Source of the DNA: Bacteroidales bacterium
GTDB taxonomy: Bacteria; Bacteroidota; Bacteroidia; Bacteroidales; UBA3663
Assembly: GCA_024694125.1 (NCBI GenBank)
Contig: JAILKE010000046.1
Span: 1-41,556 of the forward strand
DNA length: 41,556 nt
Direction of reading: 5' to 3'
Shown here: positions 25,117-33,724 of the stretch, piece after piece
How the letters are laid out: every line of letters starts with the position of its first letter
Numbering within the stretch: the first letter of the stretch is position 1
Notes under the pieces: model-generated
Told to the model about the DNA's origin: nothing
Databases searched by the model: none
Seen by the model: only the letters and a program-made list of their open reading frames with translations
Translations under genes and position numbers: made by a program

Positions 25117-27666
25117 TTATACCTTAATCTGCACTTTGGCGATGATGTTGCGAGGACGAATCTGGAAGGAGTAGATGGACTCGGAGAGGGAGCCGAAAGT
25201 GGAGTATTGATAGTCGGTGCAGTTGAGGAGGTTGGAGGCTGATAGGGTCAGGTCGATGCTGTTGGAGATGAGCCAGCGGAGGGAGGTATCGAGGAAGGTG
25301 ATGCGGGCGGTCTGCGACGTGAAGAACCGGGTGCGGTAGTGCTCGGCGCTAAGGGTGAGGTGCCATCTGTCGGTGGGCAGGAGGGTAATGGACAGGTCCT
25401 GGCGCAGGGTGTTGCATTTAATGGACTCCGTAGTGACTGAGTATTGGCTGTGTGAGAAGTTCAGGTGATAGTCAGCGGAGAACCAGTTGGATAACTTGCC
25501 CGATACCTTAGGAATGATAGCGAAGTCTACGGTCGAGTAGGGCTGCTCGACATCCTGACGCATCATGGTGGCTTGGGAGTGGGACAAGGTGGCATCCACG
25601 CCGATGGTGACGCGTGCCGACAACAGGCCTTGGCTGATGCTGCCATGGAGTTGGGTATTTCGAACTTCGTTACTCCGTGCAACGTAGGTGCTCAGGATGC
25701 GATTGTCGATGAATAGTTGATGATGCATCAACGGGCGATGGTCCAAGGCATATCTGGCCGAAAGATGGGCAAAGAAAGCCGATATGGGATTGCGGTAGCG
25801 TAGTTGGAGCAGGGCAGAGCCGCGTTGCTCGTCCTTAGAAGATGGTATTTGGAGCATGAGGTGACGGAAATCGGTCATCACCACCGTCTCGGTGTAGGCA
25901 TCTGGCGCGACAGGGAGCAGACTGTATGAGAGACGGGCGATGACGTCGGTCTTGGCCGAGAGTTGCCTACGCAGATACAGAATGGGCGCGAGTGTGAGGT
26001 GGTGCTTGCGGAGGGTAGAGCCAGACAGACGGTTGGCTACGCCATAATGCTTGTAGCCGATTGGCAAGGAGATAGATAGATGCCAACGATGGCGCTCGTA
26101 GCGCGCTTCGGGCGAAGCAAGTGCATGTAGCACGGAGAAGCCTTTGTCGGCCTCTATGGGATAGTCGGGCAACGAGAGGCCGCGCAGGTAGCTCTCCAGA
26201 CGGTGCAGGTTGAGGTCGAGACTGCTGTTCAGGTAGAACTGCCAATGGCGCAACATCCAGCCATAACGGGCCTCGGTGTAGGAGCGGAGATCGTCGGCGC
26301 AGAGCGCTTGGCTGGCACTATCGGCCCAGAGCGAATGCGGACGGTGGGCATAGCGGAGCTGGGAAGAGACTGAGAGCAGACGTCGGTCGAGGCGCCTCAC
26401 AAGACGCAGGTCGTTGGAGAGGGTGAACGATGGGCAATCGGACTCTTGGCAGAGCGATTGGCTGCCCCAGACTTGCGACGAGACTTGACTCCACGAGGCA
26501 TCGGCGCAGAGATTGTCTTTGAGGTAGAGGTCGTGGCTGTTCTGCCTAAGGGACCATTCTCCGCTGAGCTGATGTTGCTGGGAACGCATCTTGTTCTGCT
26601 CAACAAAGTCGGGGATAGCAGTATCGAGATAGCGGGTGGTGCTGGCGTTGCGATAGTACAGCCTGTCGGACTGATAGGTAGCATTCAGCTGGATGTCGCG
26701 GCCATCGGATAGATGGCGGGCATTGCTTGATTGCGCCAGCAGGGAGAGGTTGTCGCGGGTGCGTTGCTTATCGATAGGTGACGACGTCGTGCCGATAGAG
26801 ATATCGTCCGACCAATAGTCATCGGGGGAGGAGTCGAACGCCCCGTTGAAGAGGTGCCGCTGGCTCTGTGAGTTAGGATTCCAACCCGTATCGTTGAGGC
26901 GTAGAGTCTCCATGTTCTGCCACCGCTTGGCGATGCGCATGGCAAAGAGCGAGGCATCGTACAACAGCGGAGCGCCACCCAAGCCGCCCTGAAGGATAGC
27001 AATCCATCGGGCACGCGCCTCCTCTTTGAGACGGATGTTCAGGCCCGCCTGTCGGGACAGATCCAGCCCCTCGAGCGCTTTGATGGGTTGGTGATTCTCC
27101 ATGATTTCGACGCTCGACACATCGGCAGGCGATATGTTGTTGGTGGCCACACCATAGCGGTCGTTTACGAAGTCCGAACCATCGATATAAAATCGGTTGA
27201 TAGGTTCGCCATTGTACTTGATGCTGCCATCGTCGGCTATTTCGACGCCAGGCAAGCGTCGGAGTACGTCGGCCATGTTACGGTCCTGCGGCTGTGCCCA
27301 TTTGTTCATGGCATAGGTCAGCGTATCGCTTCGTTGCAGGATGTCGGGCGCCTTGACCATGACGTCGCGGAGTTGAGTCGCTTCGGGCATCATCTGTATG
27401 TGCAATGGACAGCCAGTGGTATCGACCACTACGCTGCGGTAACCCATCGACTGGACGCGAACCTGCTGCGTTTCGGCGGAGAGGGAGAAGCTGCCGTCGT
27501 CGCGCGTGAAGGTATAGGCTGAACTCTCTATGGCCTGGACTATGGCACCCGCTAGAGGTTCTCCGTTTGTGGCGTCGGTCACAGTGCCTACTATCTCCTT
27601 CTCCTGACCGAAACAGAGGGTCAGGGGAAGGAATAGGATGGATAGTAATGTACAGAGTCTTTTCAT
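25117..27666 (-). CDS. Outer-membrane receptor-like barrel with carboxypeptidase-like N-domain
   Basis: An 849-residue outer-membrane protein. Residues 1-21 are a signal peptide (ending CFGQ). Residues ~22-105 are a CarboxypepD_reg-like beta-sandwich (EIVGTVTDATNGEPLAGAIV, RVQSMGYRSVVVD). Residues ~115-230 resemble a TonB-receptor plug (MADVLRRLPGVEIADDG, INRFYIDGSDFV, VSSVEIMENH). The rest is a large barrel. I see no clear TonB box. Cargo is unknown. I chose MKRLCTLLSILFLP as the start; it lies four bases from the stop of the upstream GLPGLI gene, so the two are one operon. Confidence 0.85.
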   Translation of the reverse strand: MKRLCTLLSILFLPLTLCFGQEKEIVGTVTDATNGEPLAGAIVQAIESSAYTFTRDDGSFSLSAETQQVRVQSMGYRSVVVDTTGCPLHIQMMPEATQLRDVMVKAPDILQRSDTLTYAMNKWAQPQDRNMADVLRRLPGVEIADDGSIKYNGEPINRFYIDGSDFVNDRYGVATNNISPADVSSVEIMENHQPIKALEGLDLSRQAGLNIRLKEEARARWIAILQGGLGGAPLLYDASLFAMRIAKRWQNMETLRLNDTGWNPNSQSQRHLFNGAFDSSPDDYWSDDISIGTTSSPIDKQRTRDNLSLLAQSSNARHLSDGRDIQLNATYQSDRLYYRNASTTRYLDTAIPDFVEQNKMRSQQHQLSGEWSLRQNSHDLYLKDNLCADASWSQVSSQVWGSQSLCQESDCPSFTLSNDLRLVRRLDRRLLSVSSQLRYAHRPHSLWADSASQALCADDLRSYTEARYGWMLRHWQFYLNSSLDLNLHRLESYLRGLSLPDYPIEADKGFSVLHALASPEARYERHRWHLSISLPIGYKHYGVANRLSGSTLRKHHLTLAPILYLRRQLSAKTDVIARLSYSLLPVAPDAYTETVVMTDFRHLMLQIPSSKDEQRGSALLQLRYRNPISAFFAHLSARYALDHRPLMHHQLFIDNRILSTYVARSNEVRNTQLHGSISQGLLSARVTIGVDATLSHSQATMMRQDVEQPYSTVDFAIIPKVSGKLSNWFSADYHLNFSHSQYSVTTESIKCNTLRQDLSITLLPTDRWHLTLSAEHYRTRFFTSQTARITFLDTSLRWLISNSIDLTLSASNLLNCTDYQYSTFGSLSESIYSFQIRPRNIIAKVQIKV

Positions 27667-27670
27667 CGGT

Positions 27671-28558
27671 TTATTTGTAGTCACGTTCGATATAGTCATA
27701 TTTGAGATCTTTGGGCGACATGAGGTCGGTGCGAGGTTGTCCGTCGGGGCCTTTGATTTCCACCTTGACCTGGGCGCTGCTATTCATGGACGAGATATAG
27801 CCGATAGGGTCGGTGTCGCAACGTCGCTTGGTGGCATAAAACTTCCGGCGCGAGGTCTTGTTGTACGGCACATCGGGCATAGTGATGGCTTTTTGCGCTT
27901 GGGAATTGATGCCCACACAGGTAAACACATATTGTTGCCCCTCGTCATAGATTTGCAAGATGAGCCCTGGCAGACCACCGAACTTCCACGGACCGTTAGG
28001 CACGGGTATAGCATCGGTATAGAATGCAGTCCAACGACGGCCACGGAAGTCGCAGAAAGCACTCTTGCATGGGTAGCCCAGAAGAGTGCAGGTGCTATCG
28101 GACAACGTCCAGTCCATCACAGGAGTCTCCTCTTCGTAGAGGAACCAGTCGGTTGAAATCTTGTCAGTTACGGTGATGCGGCCTTTGGGGTAGTTCTTGT
28201 AGATGCAGAAGGCCTCTCCCCCCACGTAACTGTCTGGGTTGGCCGTAATCTGTTCTGGCGTAGAGATACGTATCAACGAGTCGATGCGCATGGCCGTGTA
28301 GCTGGAGAATTTAGAAAGGCCGTTGCCAACCTGCAGCGTCATGCGGTCTTCGGTCACGGACAGGTCGGTCGTATCGGTCATGTACCGGTAGTCGTACACA
28401 AACTCCATGGAGGATTGGTCGATTTCTTTCTGCTCGAAAGGGGTGCCTGTGTTGATGCTTACCGATTTGCCAGCCTTGATTACAAATACCTGATTGCTCT
28501 GTGCCATGAGGGGGCAGGAGAGGGCGGCGGCGAGGGTGATTGTCAATGCTTTTTTCAT
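27671..28558 (-). CDS. GLPGLI family protein
   Basis: A 295-residue secreted protein of the GLPGLI (Porph_ging) family, of unknown function. The signal peptide is MKKALTITLAAALSCPLMAQ. The naming motif FGGLPGLILQI sits around residues 195-205, preceded by the usual WTAFYTDAIPVPNGPWKF and an earlier C-T-L-L-G-Y-P-C-K-S-A. Family members are often encoded next to barrel proteins like the one downstream, so the two probably act together at the outer membrane. A divergent kinase/regulator pair suggests signal-dependent control. Confidence 0.9.
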   Translation of the reverse strand: MKKALTITLAAALSCPLMAQSNQVFVIKAGKSVSINTGTPFEQKEIDQSSMEFVYDYRYMTDTTDLSVTEDRMTLQVGNGLSKFSSYTAMRIDSLIRISTPEQITANPDSYVGGEAFCIYKNYPKGRITVTDKISTDWFLYEEETPVMDWTLSDSTCTLLGYPCKSAFCDFRGRRWTAFYTDAIPVPNGPWKFGGLPGLILQIYDEGQQYVFTCVGINSQAQKAITMPDVPYNKTSRRKFYATKRRCDTDPIGYISSMNSSAQVKVEIKGPDGQPRTDLMSPKDLKYDYIERDYK

Positions 28559-28590
28559 GTTAAATAGGGTTTTAATGTGAAAATCGGCCG

Positions 28591-28622
28591 CAAAGATAGG
28601 GCTAATCGCCGCCACAGACGAA
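28591..28622 (-). promoter_or_regulatory. Promoter for the GLPGLI-receptor operon
   Basis: TATCTTTG on the minus strand (28598-28591) with a poor -33 match (TTCG, 20 bases upstream). It is about 100 bases from the divergent kinase promoter. The weak -33 box is what one might expect of an activator-dependent promoter. Confidence 0.6.
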
Positions 28623-28694
28623 AAAAAATATTACTGAATTATTACTGTTCCGATTTTTTAAGATTCTTTTAGATTTTACTCCGCGCAAAAAGTG

Positions 28695-28702
28695 TATCTT
28701 TG
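28695..28702 (+). promoter_or_regulatory. -7 element for the kinase-regulator operon
   Basis: TATCTTTG lies only eight bases before the kinase ATG, so the transcript would be nearly leaderless. The -33 position reads TTTA-like, again a weak box. Confidence 0.55.
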
Positions 28703-28710
28703 CACCCAGT

Positions 28711-30210
28711 ATGGAAAGAAGAATCAAACTTATACACGCTCTGACAATCGGAGTCATTATCGCCTATTGCCTGGTGCAGGGCTATTGGCTGCATGGTCGA
28801 TACCGAATGTCGCTCGAAGAATATGGGGACGAACTCTACGCCACCATCCTTGCCTGTGGCGACGAAGAGATGGCGGTCCGCAAGGCATTGCCCCTGCCAC
28901 CACGCGTCTATGGATATAGGTTGGGCAGGAGCTACAAACAGTCGGACGATGCGGCGGTCGAGAGCTGGACGTATGTCGTCTCGGCCTTCGATACGTTGCA
29001 CCACACCCTACCTGCGGGGAAGAAATCGGCCAGTTCAGTCTGCTATATCGACGACAAGGATATCTTGGCCGACACCCTGCTTTCGGCCTTGCCCGAGGGA
29101 TTGGAACTGTTCCGATTTACGAGCGATAATCGTCAGGAGGTGCCCAGTAGCCAGTTGGTCGAAGCCCTCAACCGTTTCATTCTGGACCATCAACATCCTT
29201 TTGATGTGGCCATGTTGGATAGCATCCTGCGGACGCGAGGCATCGAGGCAGAGAGTATAACAACTATTAAAGCCGACACGATGGTATGGCATCCTACCAT
29301 GCAGTTGCACCCCACGCTGTGGGGCGCTACGATGACTGTGAACTACCCTTACGACTACTTCGAGGGGCAACAGGTGGTGGTCGAGACATGCATCGGTTTC
29401 TCGCCTGTCGTTCGTCGGATGATTTATACCCTGCTGATAGCTATTGTGCTGTCGTCGTTCCTGATTTTCTGCCTAGTCTATCAGATATTGACCATACGCA
29501 GGCAGAGGCGCATCGAGGTGGTAAGGCAGGAGTTTATGCACACCATGATACACGAACTGAAGCGTCCCATCTCCACACTCAAGATGTGCGTCTCCTTTAT
29601 GGACAATGAGCGGATGATGCAGGATGTGGAGGCCAGGCAACGCCTGCTGTCCAGTTCGTACAACGCGTTGGACAACTTGACGGCCTATTTCTCCAAACTG
29701 CGCGACATCACTCTAAGCGACGTGTGCGCCGTGCCGTTGAGTAAGTCGCGCTTCTCCCTGCGCGGACTGCTGGCAGAGTGCATTGCCAAGCAGAACGTCC
29801 CTGCCGACAAGGAGGTTAAGATGCTTATCGAGACAGAGGAGGATTGCTCGATATGGGCCGACCGCATGCACCTGGCCAACATCGTATGCAACTTGTTGGA
29901 GAATGCCATCAAATACTCCCGAGGGGCGGTCGCTGTCCGTATCGCCTATCAGCTATTGGCCGATGGAGCGTTGCAAATCTCGGTAGCCGACAACGGCATC
30001 GGCATCCGCAAGGCCGACCAGCCGCATGTGTTCGAGAAGTTCTACCGCAGCGAGGAGGCCAAAGAGAATGCCATCCCAGGCATCGGCCTGGGACTGAGTT
30101 ATGTCCGACTTTTGGTGGAGGCGCACGGCGGTACGATTGCGTTCGTCAGCCGGGAGGGCCGAGGTACGACATTCACACTAACCATACCGCAGACAGATGG
30201 AAAAGATTAA
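28711..30210 (+). CDS. Sensor histidine kinase
   Basis: A 499-residue membrane kinase. TM1 is at residues ~9-27, a periplasmic sensor region at ~28-235 has no family I recognise, and TM2 is at ~236-258. The phosphorylated His is His281 in MHTMIHELKRPIS, with Arg where most kinases have Thr (HELKTP). The N box is NLLENAIKYS, G1 is DNGIGI, the F box is FEKFYRSEE and G2 is GIGLGLSYVRL. The gene overlaps the regulator gene by 14 bases, so the two form a two-component pair. It is divergent from the GLPGLI-receptor operon, its likely target. Confidence 0.93.
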   Translation: MERRIKLIHALTIGVIIAYCLVQGYWLHGRYRMSLEEYGDELYATILACGDEEMAVRKALPLPPRVYGYRLGRSYKQSDDAAVESWTYVVSAFDTLHHTLPAGKKSASSVCYIDDKDILADTLLSALPEGLELFRFTSDNRQEVPSSQLVEALNRFILDHQHPFDVAMLDSILRTRGIEAESITTIKADTMVWHPTMQLHPTLWGATMTVNYPYDYFEGQQVVVETCIGFSPVVRRMIYTLLIAIVLSSFLIFCLVYQILTIRRQRRIEVVRQEFMHTMIHELKRPISTLKMCVSFMDNERMMQDVEARQRLLSSSYNALDNLTAYFSKLRDITLSDVCAVPLSKSRFSLRGLLAECIAKQNVPADKEVKMLIETEEDCSIWADRMHLANIVCNLLENAIKYSRGAVAVRIAYQLLADGALQISVADNGIGIRKADQPHVFEKFYRSEEAKENAIPGIGLGLSYVRLLVEAHGGTIAFVSREGRGTTFTLTIPQTDGKD

Positions 30211-30880
30211 GATACTTCTGGTCGATGATGACCGCCAGAACTCCGAGTTCCTCCAGAAGTTCCTCGAGGTGGAGGACTACGTTGTCACCTATGCCGAGAA
30301 TGGTTGTACAGGCTGGAAGGCATTTCAGACCGCACGTCCAGATCTTGTATTGCTCGACGTCAATATGCCTGTGATGAACGGCTTTGAACTGGCGCAACTG
30401 ATCCGTGAGCGGGATCGCGACGTGCTGATATTCTTCCTGACTGACCGCACTGAGAAGGCTGACCGCCTCCGTGGTTTCGACCTGAAAGGGAATGACTATA
30501 TCCCCAAGCCCTTTTATCCTGAGGAACTTATTGCCAAAATCCACGAGCGGTTCGAGCATCGAAAACCTGCTTCACCTGCCCGCATGACGATAGGCCAGAC
30601 GGTTTTCGACCGTAATCTCTCCACTATAGAGCATGATGGTATCGTCCATCATCTCTCTGCCCGCCAGTCGGACATCCTCTATCTCTTGGTGCAGCACCTC
30701 AACCAGACCATCGCCCGCGATGAAATTCTCCAATCGGTATGGGGCAACGATAGTTATGCCAATTCCTTGGCGCTCAATGTGCAGATTACTTACTTGCGTC
30801 GCATGCTCATGGGGGATAAGTCTCTTACCATCCTTTCGCTCAAAAAGAGAGGATATGTGTTGGAGGTGAAGGGAGAGTAA
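30197..30880 (+). CDS. OmpR-family response regulator
   Basis: A 227-residue regulator. The receiver domain (1-~120) has the acidic pair Asp10-Asp11, phospho-acceptor Asp54 (LLDVNMP), Thr82 (FFLTDR) and the Lys in IPKPF. The winged-helix domain (~130-225) has the OmpR/PhoB pattern HHLSARQSDILYLLVQHLNQ and ALNVQITYLRRML with the wing KKRGYVLEV. It likely binds the 28.56-28.71 kb divergent region; this is inferred from position. Confidence 0.93.
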   Translation: MEKIKILLVDDDRQNSEFLQKFLEVEDYVVTYAENGCTGWKAFQTARPDLVLLDVNMPVMNGFELAQLIRERDRDVLIFFLTDRTEKADRLRGFDLKGNDYIPKPFYPEELIAKIHERFEHRKPASPARMTIGQTVFDRNLSTIEHDGIVHHLSARQSDILYLLVQHLNQTIARDEILQSVWGNDSYANSLALNVQITYLRRMLMGDKSLTILSLKKRGYVLEVKGE

Positions 30881-30899
30881 GAGAGATAAGAAATGAAAA

Positions 30900-31163
30900 G
30901 TATTTGCTAAAGTTTGAATAGCATCGATAATGTTAAAAGCCTCAAAAGTGAACAGGTTGGGCTTGCCCTTCTCATCGCAAGTCTCGGTTATGTTGACAGA
31001 ATAACCTTTCACATTCTTGCCGCCCTTGCTGCGATATGCGGCATCTGGGTCATTCGGATTCTGCACGCTCTTGGAGCTGACGTTTTTCTTTTCGCGTACA
31101 GAGACAGTACCGTCTTCTGCCTTTTCGTACTGCTCGCTGAATACACGGCGCAACAGTTTTTTT
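30900..31163 (-). pseudogene. Fragment of an IS1182-type transposase
   Basis: The minus strand reads KKLLRRVFSEQYEKAEDGTV and then, further on, NDPDAAYRSKGGKNVKGYSV and NITETCDEKGKPN, a segment typical of IS1182-family DDE transposases (the conserved DPDAxYRxKGGKxVKGY block). There is no start, no N-terminal half and no C-terminal half. An in-frame run continues under the response regulator gene but is unrelated shadow sequence. No terminal repeats are visible. Confidence 0.8.
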
Positions 31164-31196
31164 TAAGCGTAGTCAATGCTTAGTATGGCTCGTTAA

Positions 31197-31228
31197 TTTG
31201 GAAAAACGAAAGAAAAAGCGTATCTTTG
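31197..31228 (+). promoter_or_regulatory. Promoter for the SMR-flavoprotein pair
   Basis: TTTG (31197-31200), exactly 20 bases, then TATCTTTG (31221-31228), a near-perfect consensus. The leader is about 58 bases. Confidence 0.82.
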
Positions 31229-31292
31229 CTCCGCCTTAGAAGGAGTCGCCGAGATAGTCTTGCAGCCCTCAAATAGGCAGCAAGGTTTTATT

Positions 31293-31616
31293 ATGAACTG
31301 GATTCTCTTGTTTGTTGCAGGACTATGCGAGGTGGGTTTTACCTACTGTCTGGGTCGTGCAAAGAGTGTTATGGGATTAGAATGGTGGGCTTGGATTGGA
31401 GGCTTTCTTCTTTTCTCTGTTCTGAGTATGGTATTGTTGGCAAAAGCCACGCAGACACTGCCTTTGGGTACTGCTTATCCTGTTTGGACAGGAATTGGAG
31501 CCATAGGTACGGTGCTAGTCGGCATTTTTGTATTTCAGGAGCCAGCCACTTTTTGGAGATTATTTTTCATCTCAACACTTATCATATCAATTGTCGGACT
31601 TAAAACACTGTCTTAA
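31293..31616 (+). CDS. SMR-family exporter, SugE/Gdx-like
   Basis: A 107-residue protein with four membrane helices. The essential glutamate is Glu13 in FVAGLCEVGFTYCLGRAK. The segment TLPLGTAYPVWTGIGAIGTVLVGI fits the SugE/Gdx (guanidinium exporter) branch better than the EmrE/QacE multidrug branch, but substrate assignment is inference. I start at MNWILLFVAGL because the longer frame reads a polar lead with no helix. The next gene begins two bases after the stop. Confidence 0.88.
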   Translation: MNWILLFVAGLCEVGFTYCLGRAKSVMGLEWWAWIGGFLLFSVLSMVLLAKATQTLPLGTAYPVWTGIGAIGTVLVGIFVFQEPATFWRLFFISTLIISIVGLKTLS

Positions 31617-31618
31617 TC

Positions 31619-32113
31619 ATGGAGTTCAGAGAAATGAGGCGTAAGCGCCAACAGCTTTCCGATGCAGAAAGTATTTCGATTTTGGAGCAATCTACTTCAG
31701 GTACATTGGCCTTGCTCGGTGATGGAGATTATCCATACGCCGTTCCTATCAGTTATGTTTATAATGATGGAAAACTCTATTTCCATAGTGCTTTGGCAGG
31801 TCACAAGGTGGATGCCATTCGCAGATGTGACAAGGCTTCGTTCTGTGTCATAGCCAAAGATGATGTCCAGCCTGAGCGGTACACGACATTCTTCCGTAGC
31901 GTCATAGCTTTCGGCAAGATTCATATCATTGACGATGAAGCCGAAAAAATGGAAACTGCCCGTATGTTCGGCAATCGATATAATCCCAATGACGATGAAA
32001 GTCTTCGCCAAGAGCTGGAAAAAGGTCTGTCTCACATGTTGATGATTCGATTTGACATAGAGCACCTTACTGGCAAGGAAGCTATAGAGTTGGTTCGAGC
32101 AAGACAACAATAA
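31619..32113 (+). CDS. Pyridoxamine-phosphate-oxidase-like flavoprotein, NimA-like
   Basis: A 164-residue split-barrel flavoprotein. MRRKRQQLSDAESISILEQS (residues ~6-25), YPYAVPISYVYNDGKLYFHS (~38-57), GHKVDAIRR and MLMIRFDIEHLTGKEAIELV (~140-159) are the standard blocks of the PNPOx-like group that includes Nim nitroimidazole reductases. Such proteins bind FMN; whether this one reduces nitro drugs cannot be told. It is translationally coupled to the SMR exporter. Confidence 0.85.
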   Translation: MEFREMRRKRQQLSDAESISILEQSTSGTLALLGDGDYPYAVPISYVYNDGKLYFHSALAGHKVDAIRRCDKASFCVIAKDDVQPERYTTFFRSVIAFGKIHIIDDEAEKMETARMFGNRYNPNDDESLRQELEKGLSHMLMIRFDIEHLTGKEAIELVRARQQ

Positions 32114-32130
32114 TTATTGTCTGTTTAGCA

Positions 32131-32190
32131 ATTATGTCAAAGAACGTAATTTTGTCATTCTGAAAGGATGCAAACGTTCTTTGACATAAT
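32131..32190. repeat. Perfect 17-bp inverted repeat with 26-bp spacer
   Basis: ATTATGTCAAAGAACGT (32131-32147) and its exact reverse complement (32174-32190) flank a 26-base spacer. There is no T run. A shorter hairpin (GACAACAATAAT / ATTATTGTC) overlaps the stop of the preceding gene. It could be paired ends of a vanished or miniature mobile element. Confidence 0.8.
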
Positions 32191-32219
32191 TTGTATATTC
32201 CTATTTGTTGCCAATAGTC

Positions 32220-32340
32220 CTGAAAAATTGGTGGAAAACGGCAAAACTGGGGTAAAAAATTTGGTGGAAAACGGCAAATTGACCAAATAAATTTGGTGGA
32301 AAACGGCAAAATAGGGGTAAAAAATTTGGTGGGAAAAGAA
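32220..32340. repeat. Four ~33-bp units of AATTTGGTGGAAAACGGCAAA
   Basis: Units are spaced 33, 32 and 33 bases. Alternate units carry GGGGTAAAA and GACCAAATA linkers. In one frame the units read K-N-L-V-E-N-G-K. The same units occur in 22789-22850 and 33733-33795. They stand directly before the ATPase gene. Confidence 0.9.
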
Positions 32341-32356
32341 AATCTTTGTATTTTTG
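32325..32356 (+). promoter_or_regulatory. ATPase gene promoter, -33 box inside the last 33-bp repeat unit
   Basis: TTTG (32325-32328, within AATTTGGTGGG), 20 bases, then TATTTTTG (32349-32356), 21 bases before the ATG. The repeat unit therefore supplies half of the promoter. Confidence 0.75.
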
Positions 32357-32377
32357 CAGCATTAAACTACTGCAGAT

Positions 32378-33724
32378 ATGTCACAGAAATCATTTATTTT
32401 CAAGCGAAAAGCCTATGAACGGATGCTCAAGTGGAAGAATGAACGAAAGGGCGAAACTGCTTTGCTGTTGCAGGGAGCACGCCGAATCGGTAAATCTACA
32501 TTGGCAGAAACGTTCGCAGCACAGGAATATCAATCTTATTTGCTTATAGACTTTTCGGTCGCACCATCCGAGGTTTTTGACCTATTTGAGGATATTTCTG
32601 ACTTGAATTATGTCTTTTTCAGGTTGCAACTTATCTATCATAAACAATTGATAGAGCGACAGTCTGTGGTTATATTTGATGAGGTCCAACAGTGTCCTAA
32701 AGCTCGTCAGGCTATCAAACATCTGGTCAAGGATCATCGGTATGATTATATAGAGACAGGTTCGCTGATTTCGGTGCGCAAGAATAGCGTCGATATTGTT
32801 ATTCCCAGTGAGGAGACCAAAGTAGATATGTTCCCGATGGATTATGAGGAGTTTAAATGGGCCATTGGCGATAATGTCACTATCCCCTTGCTGCGGGAGG
32901 CTTTTATCCGGCGGACTCCGCTCGGGGACAAGGTCCATCGGCGTATGATGCGCGACTTCCGGTTGTACATGATCATAGGCGGTATGCCTCAGGCTGTAGC
33001 CAAATATATCGAGACCAATAATCTGAGCGAAGTCGATATGGTCAAGCGGGATATCATTGCCCTATATGAAGAGGATTTCAACAAGATAGACGAAACCGGC
33101 AGGGCAACGGCAATGTTCGATGCTATACCCAGTCTGTTGAACAAGAACTATGCCCGTTACCCTGTTGCTCAGGCTATACCGGGTGAGAAAGTGAATCGTG
33201 TTACCTCGCTTATCAAGAGTATGGAGGATGCAATGTCGGTCAATGTGGCTTACCAGGCAGGAGACCCTAATGTCGGACTCGCTCTGACTCGGGATAATGA
33301 GAGGTTCAAATTGTATGTTGCCGATACGGGGTTGTTTATTACGTTGGCATTCAAGGATAAGGACTTTGTCGATAATGAAATCTATAACAAACTGTTGAAT
33401 GACAAATTGAGCGCTAACCTCGGATATGTCTATGAGAATATGATTGCACAGATGTTGCGGGCCACCGGTAAGTCGTTGTATTATCACATCATACCTATTG
33501 ATGACGGTAAGAAATATTACGAAGTGGACTTCCTATTGGTGGAAGGACATAAAGTGTCTCCCATTGAGGTTAAGTCTTCTGGCTACAAGACTCATGCCTC
33601 TCTGGACGAGTTCTGCCGCAAATACTCGGACAGGATACAGAATAAGTATCTCCTATACACCAAGGACTTGCAGCGCATAGGTGATGTGAATTATGTGCCT
33701 GTCTATATGTCTATGTTTATTTGA
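32378..33724 (+). CDS. AAA+ ATPase with C-terminal DUF4143 nuclease-like domain
   Basis: A 448-residue protein of the AAA_14 plus DUF4143 group. Walker A is QGARRIGKST (residues ~33-42) and Walker B is VVIFDEVQQ (~96-104). The C-terminal part holds YYEVDFLLVEGHKVSPIEVK, the E-V-D...E-V-K pattern of PD-(D/E)xK folds (~385-404). These ATPases are very common and often in many copies in Bacteroidetes; their cell role is unknown. The gene is more AT-rich than the housekeeping genes here. It is flanked on both sides by 33-bp repeats, and its stop codon coincides with the edge of a duplicated block. Confidence 0.88.
   Translation: MSQKSFIFKRKAYERMLKWKNERKGETALLLQGARRIGKSTLAETFAAQEYQSYLLIDFSVAPSEVFDLFEDISDLNYVFFRLQLIYHKQLIERQSVVIFDEVQQCPKARQAIKHLVKDHRYDYIETGSLISVRKNSVDIVIPSEETKVDMFPMDYEEFKWAIGDNVTIPLLREAFIRRTPLGDKVHRRMMRDFRLYMIIGGMPQAVAKYIETNNLSEVDMVKRDIIALYEEDFNKIDETGRATAMFDAIPSLLNKNYARYPVAQAIPGEKVNRVTSLIKSMEDAMSVNVAYQAGDPNVGLALTRDNERFKLYVADTGLFITLAFKDKDFVDNEIYNKLLNDKLSANLGYVYENMIAQMLRATGKSLYYHIIPIDDGKKYYEVDFLLVEGHKVSPIEVKSSGYKTHASLDEFCRKYSDRIQNKYLLYTKDLQRIGDVNYVPVYMSMFI

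Noticed and set aside
30572..30900. N- and C-terminal extension of the IS1182-type fragment under the response regulator
   Set aside because: This part of the open frame is antisense to the regulator gene and has no transposase motif; only 30900-31163 matches.
32220..32340. CRISPR array made of ~33-bp units
   Set aside because: Only four units, linkers are themselves repeated and too short for spacers, and no cas genes are near.
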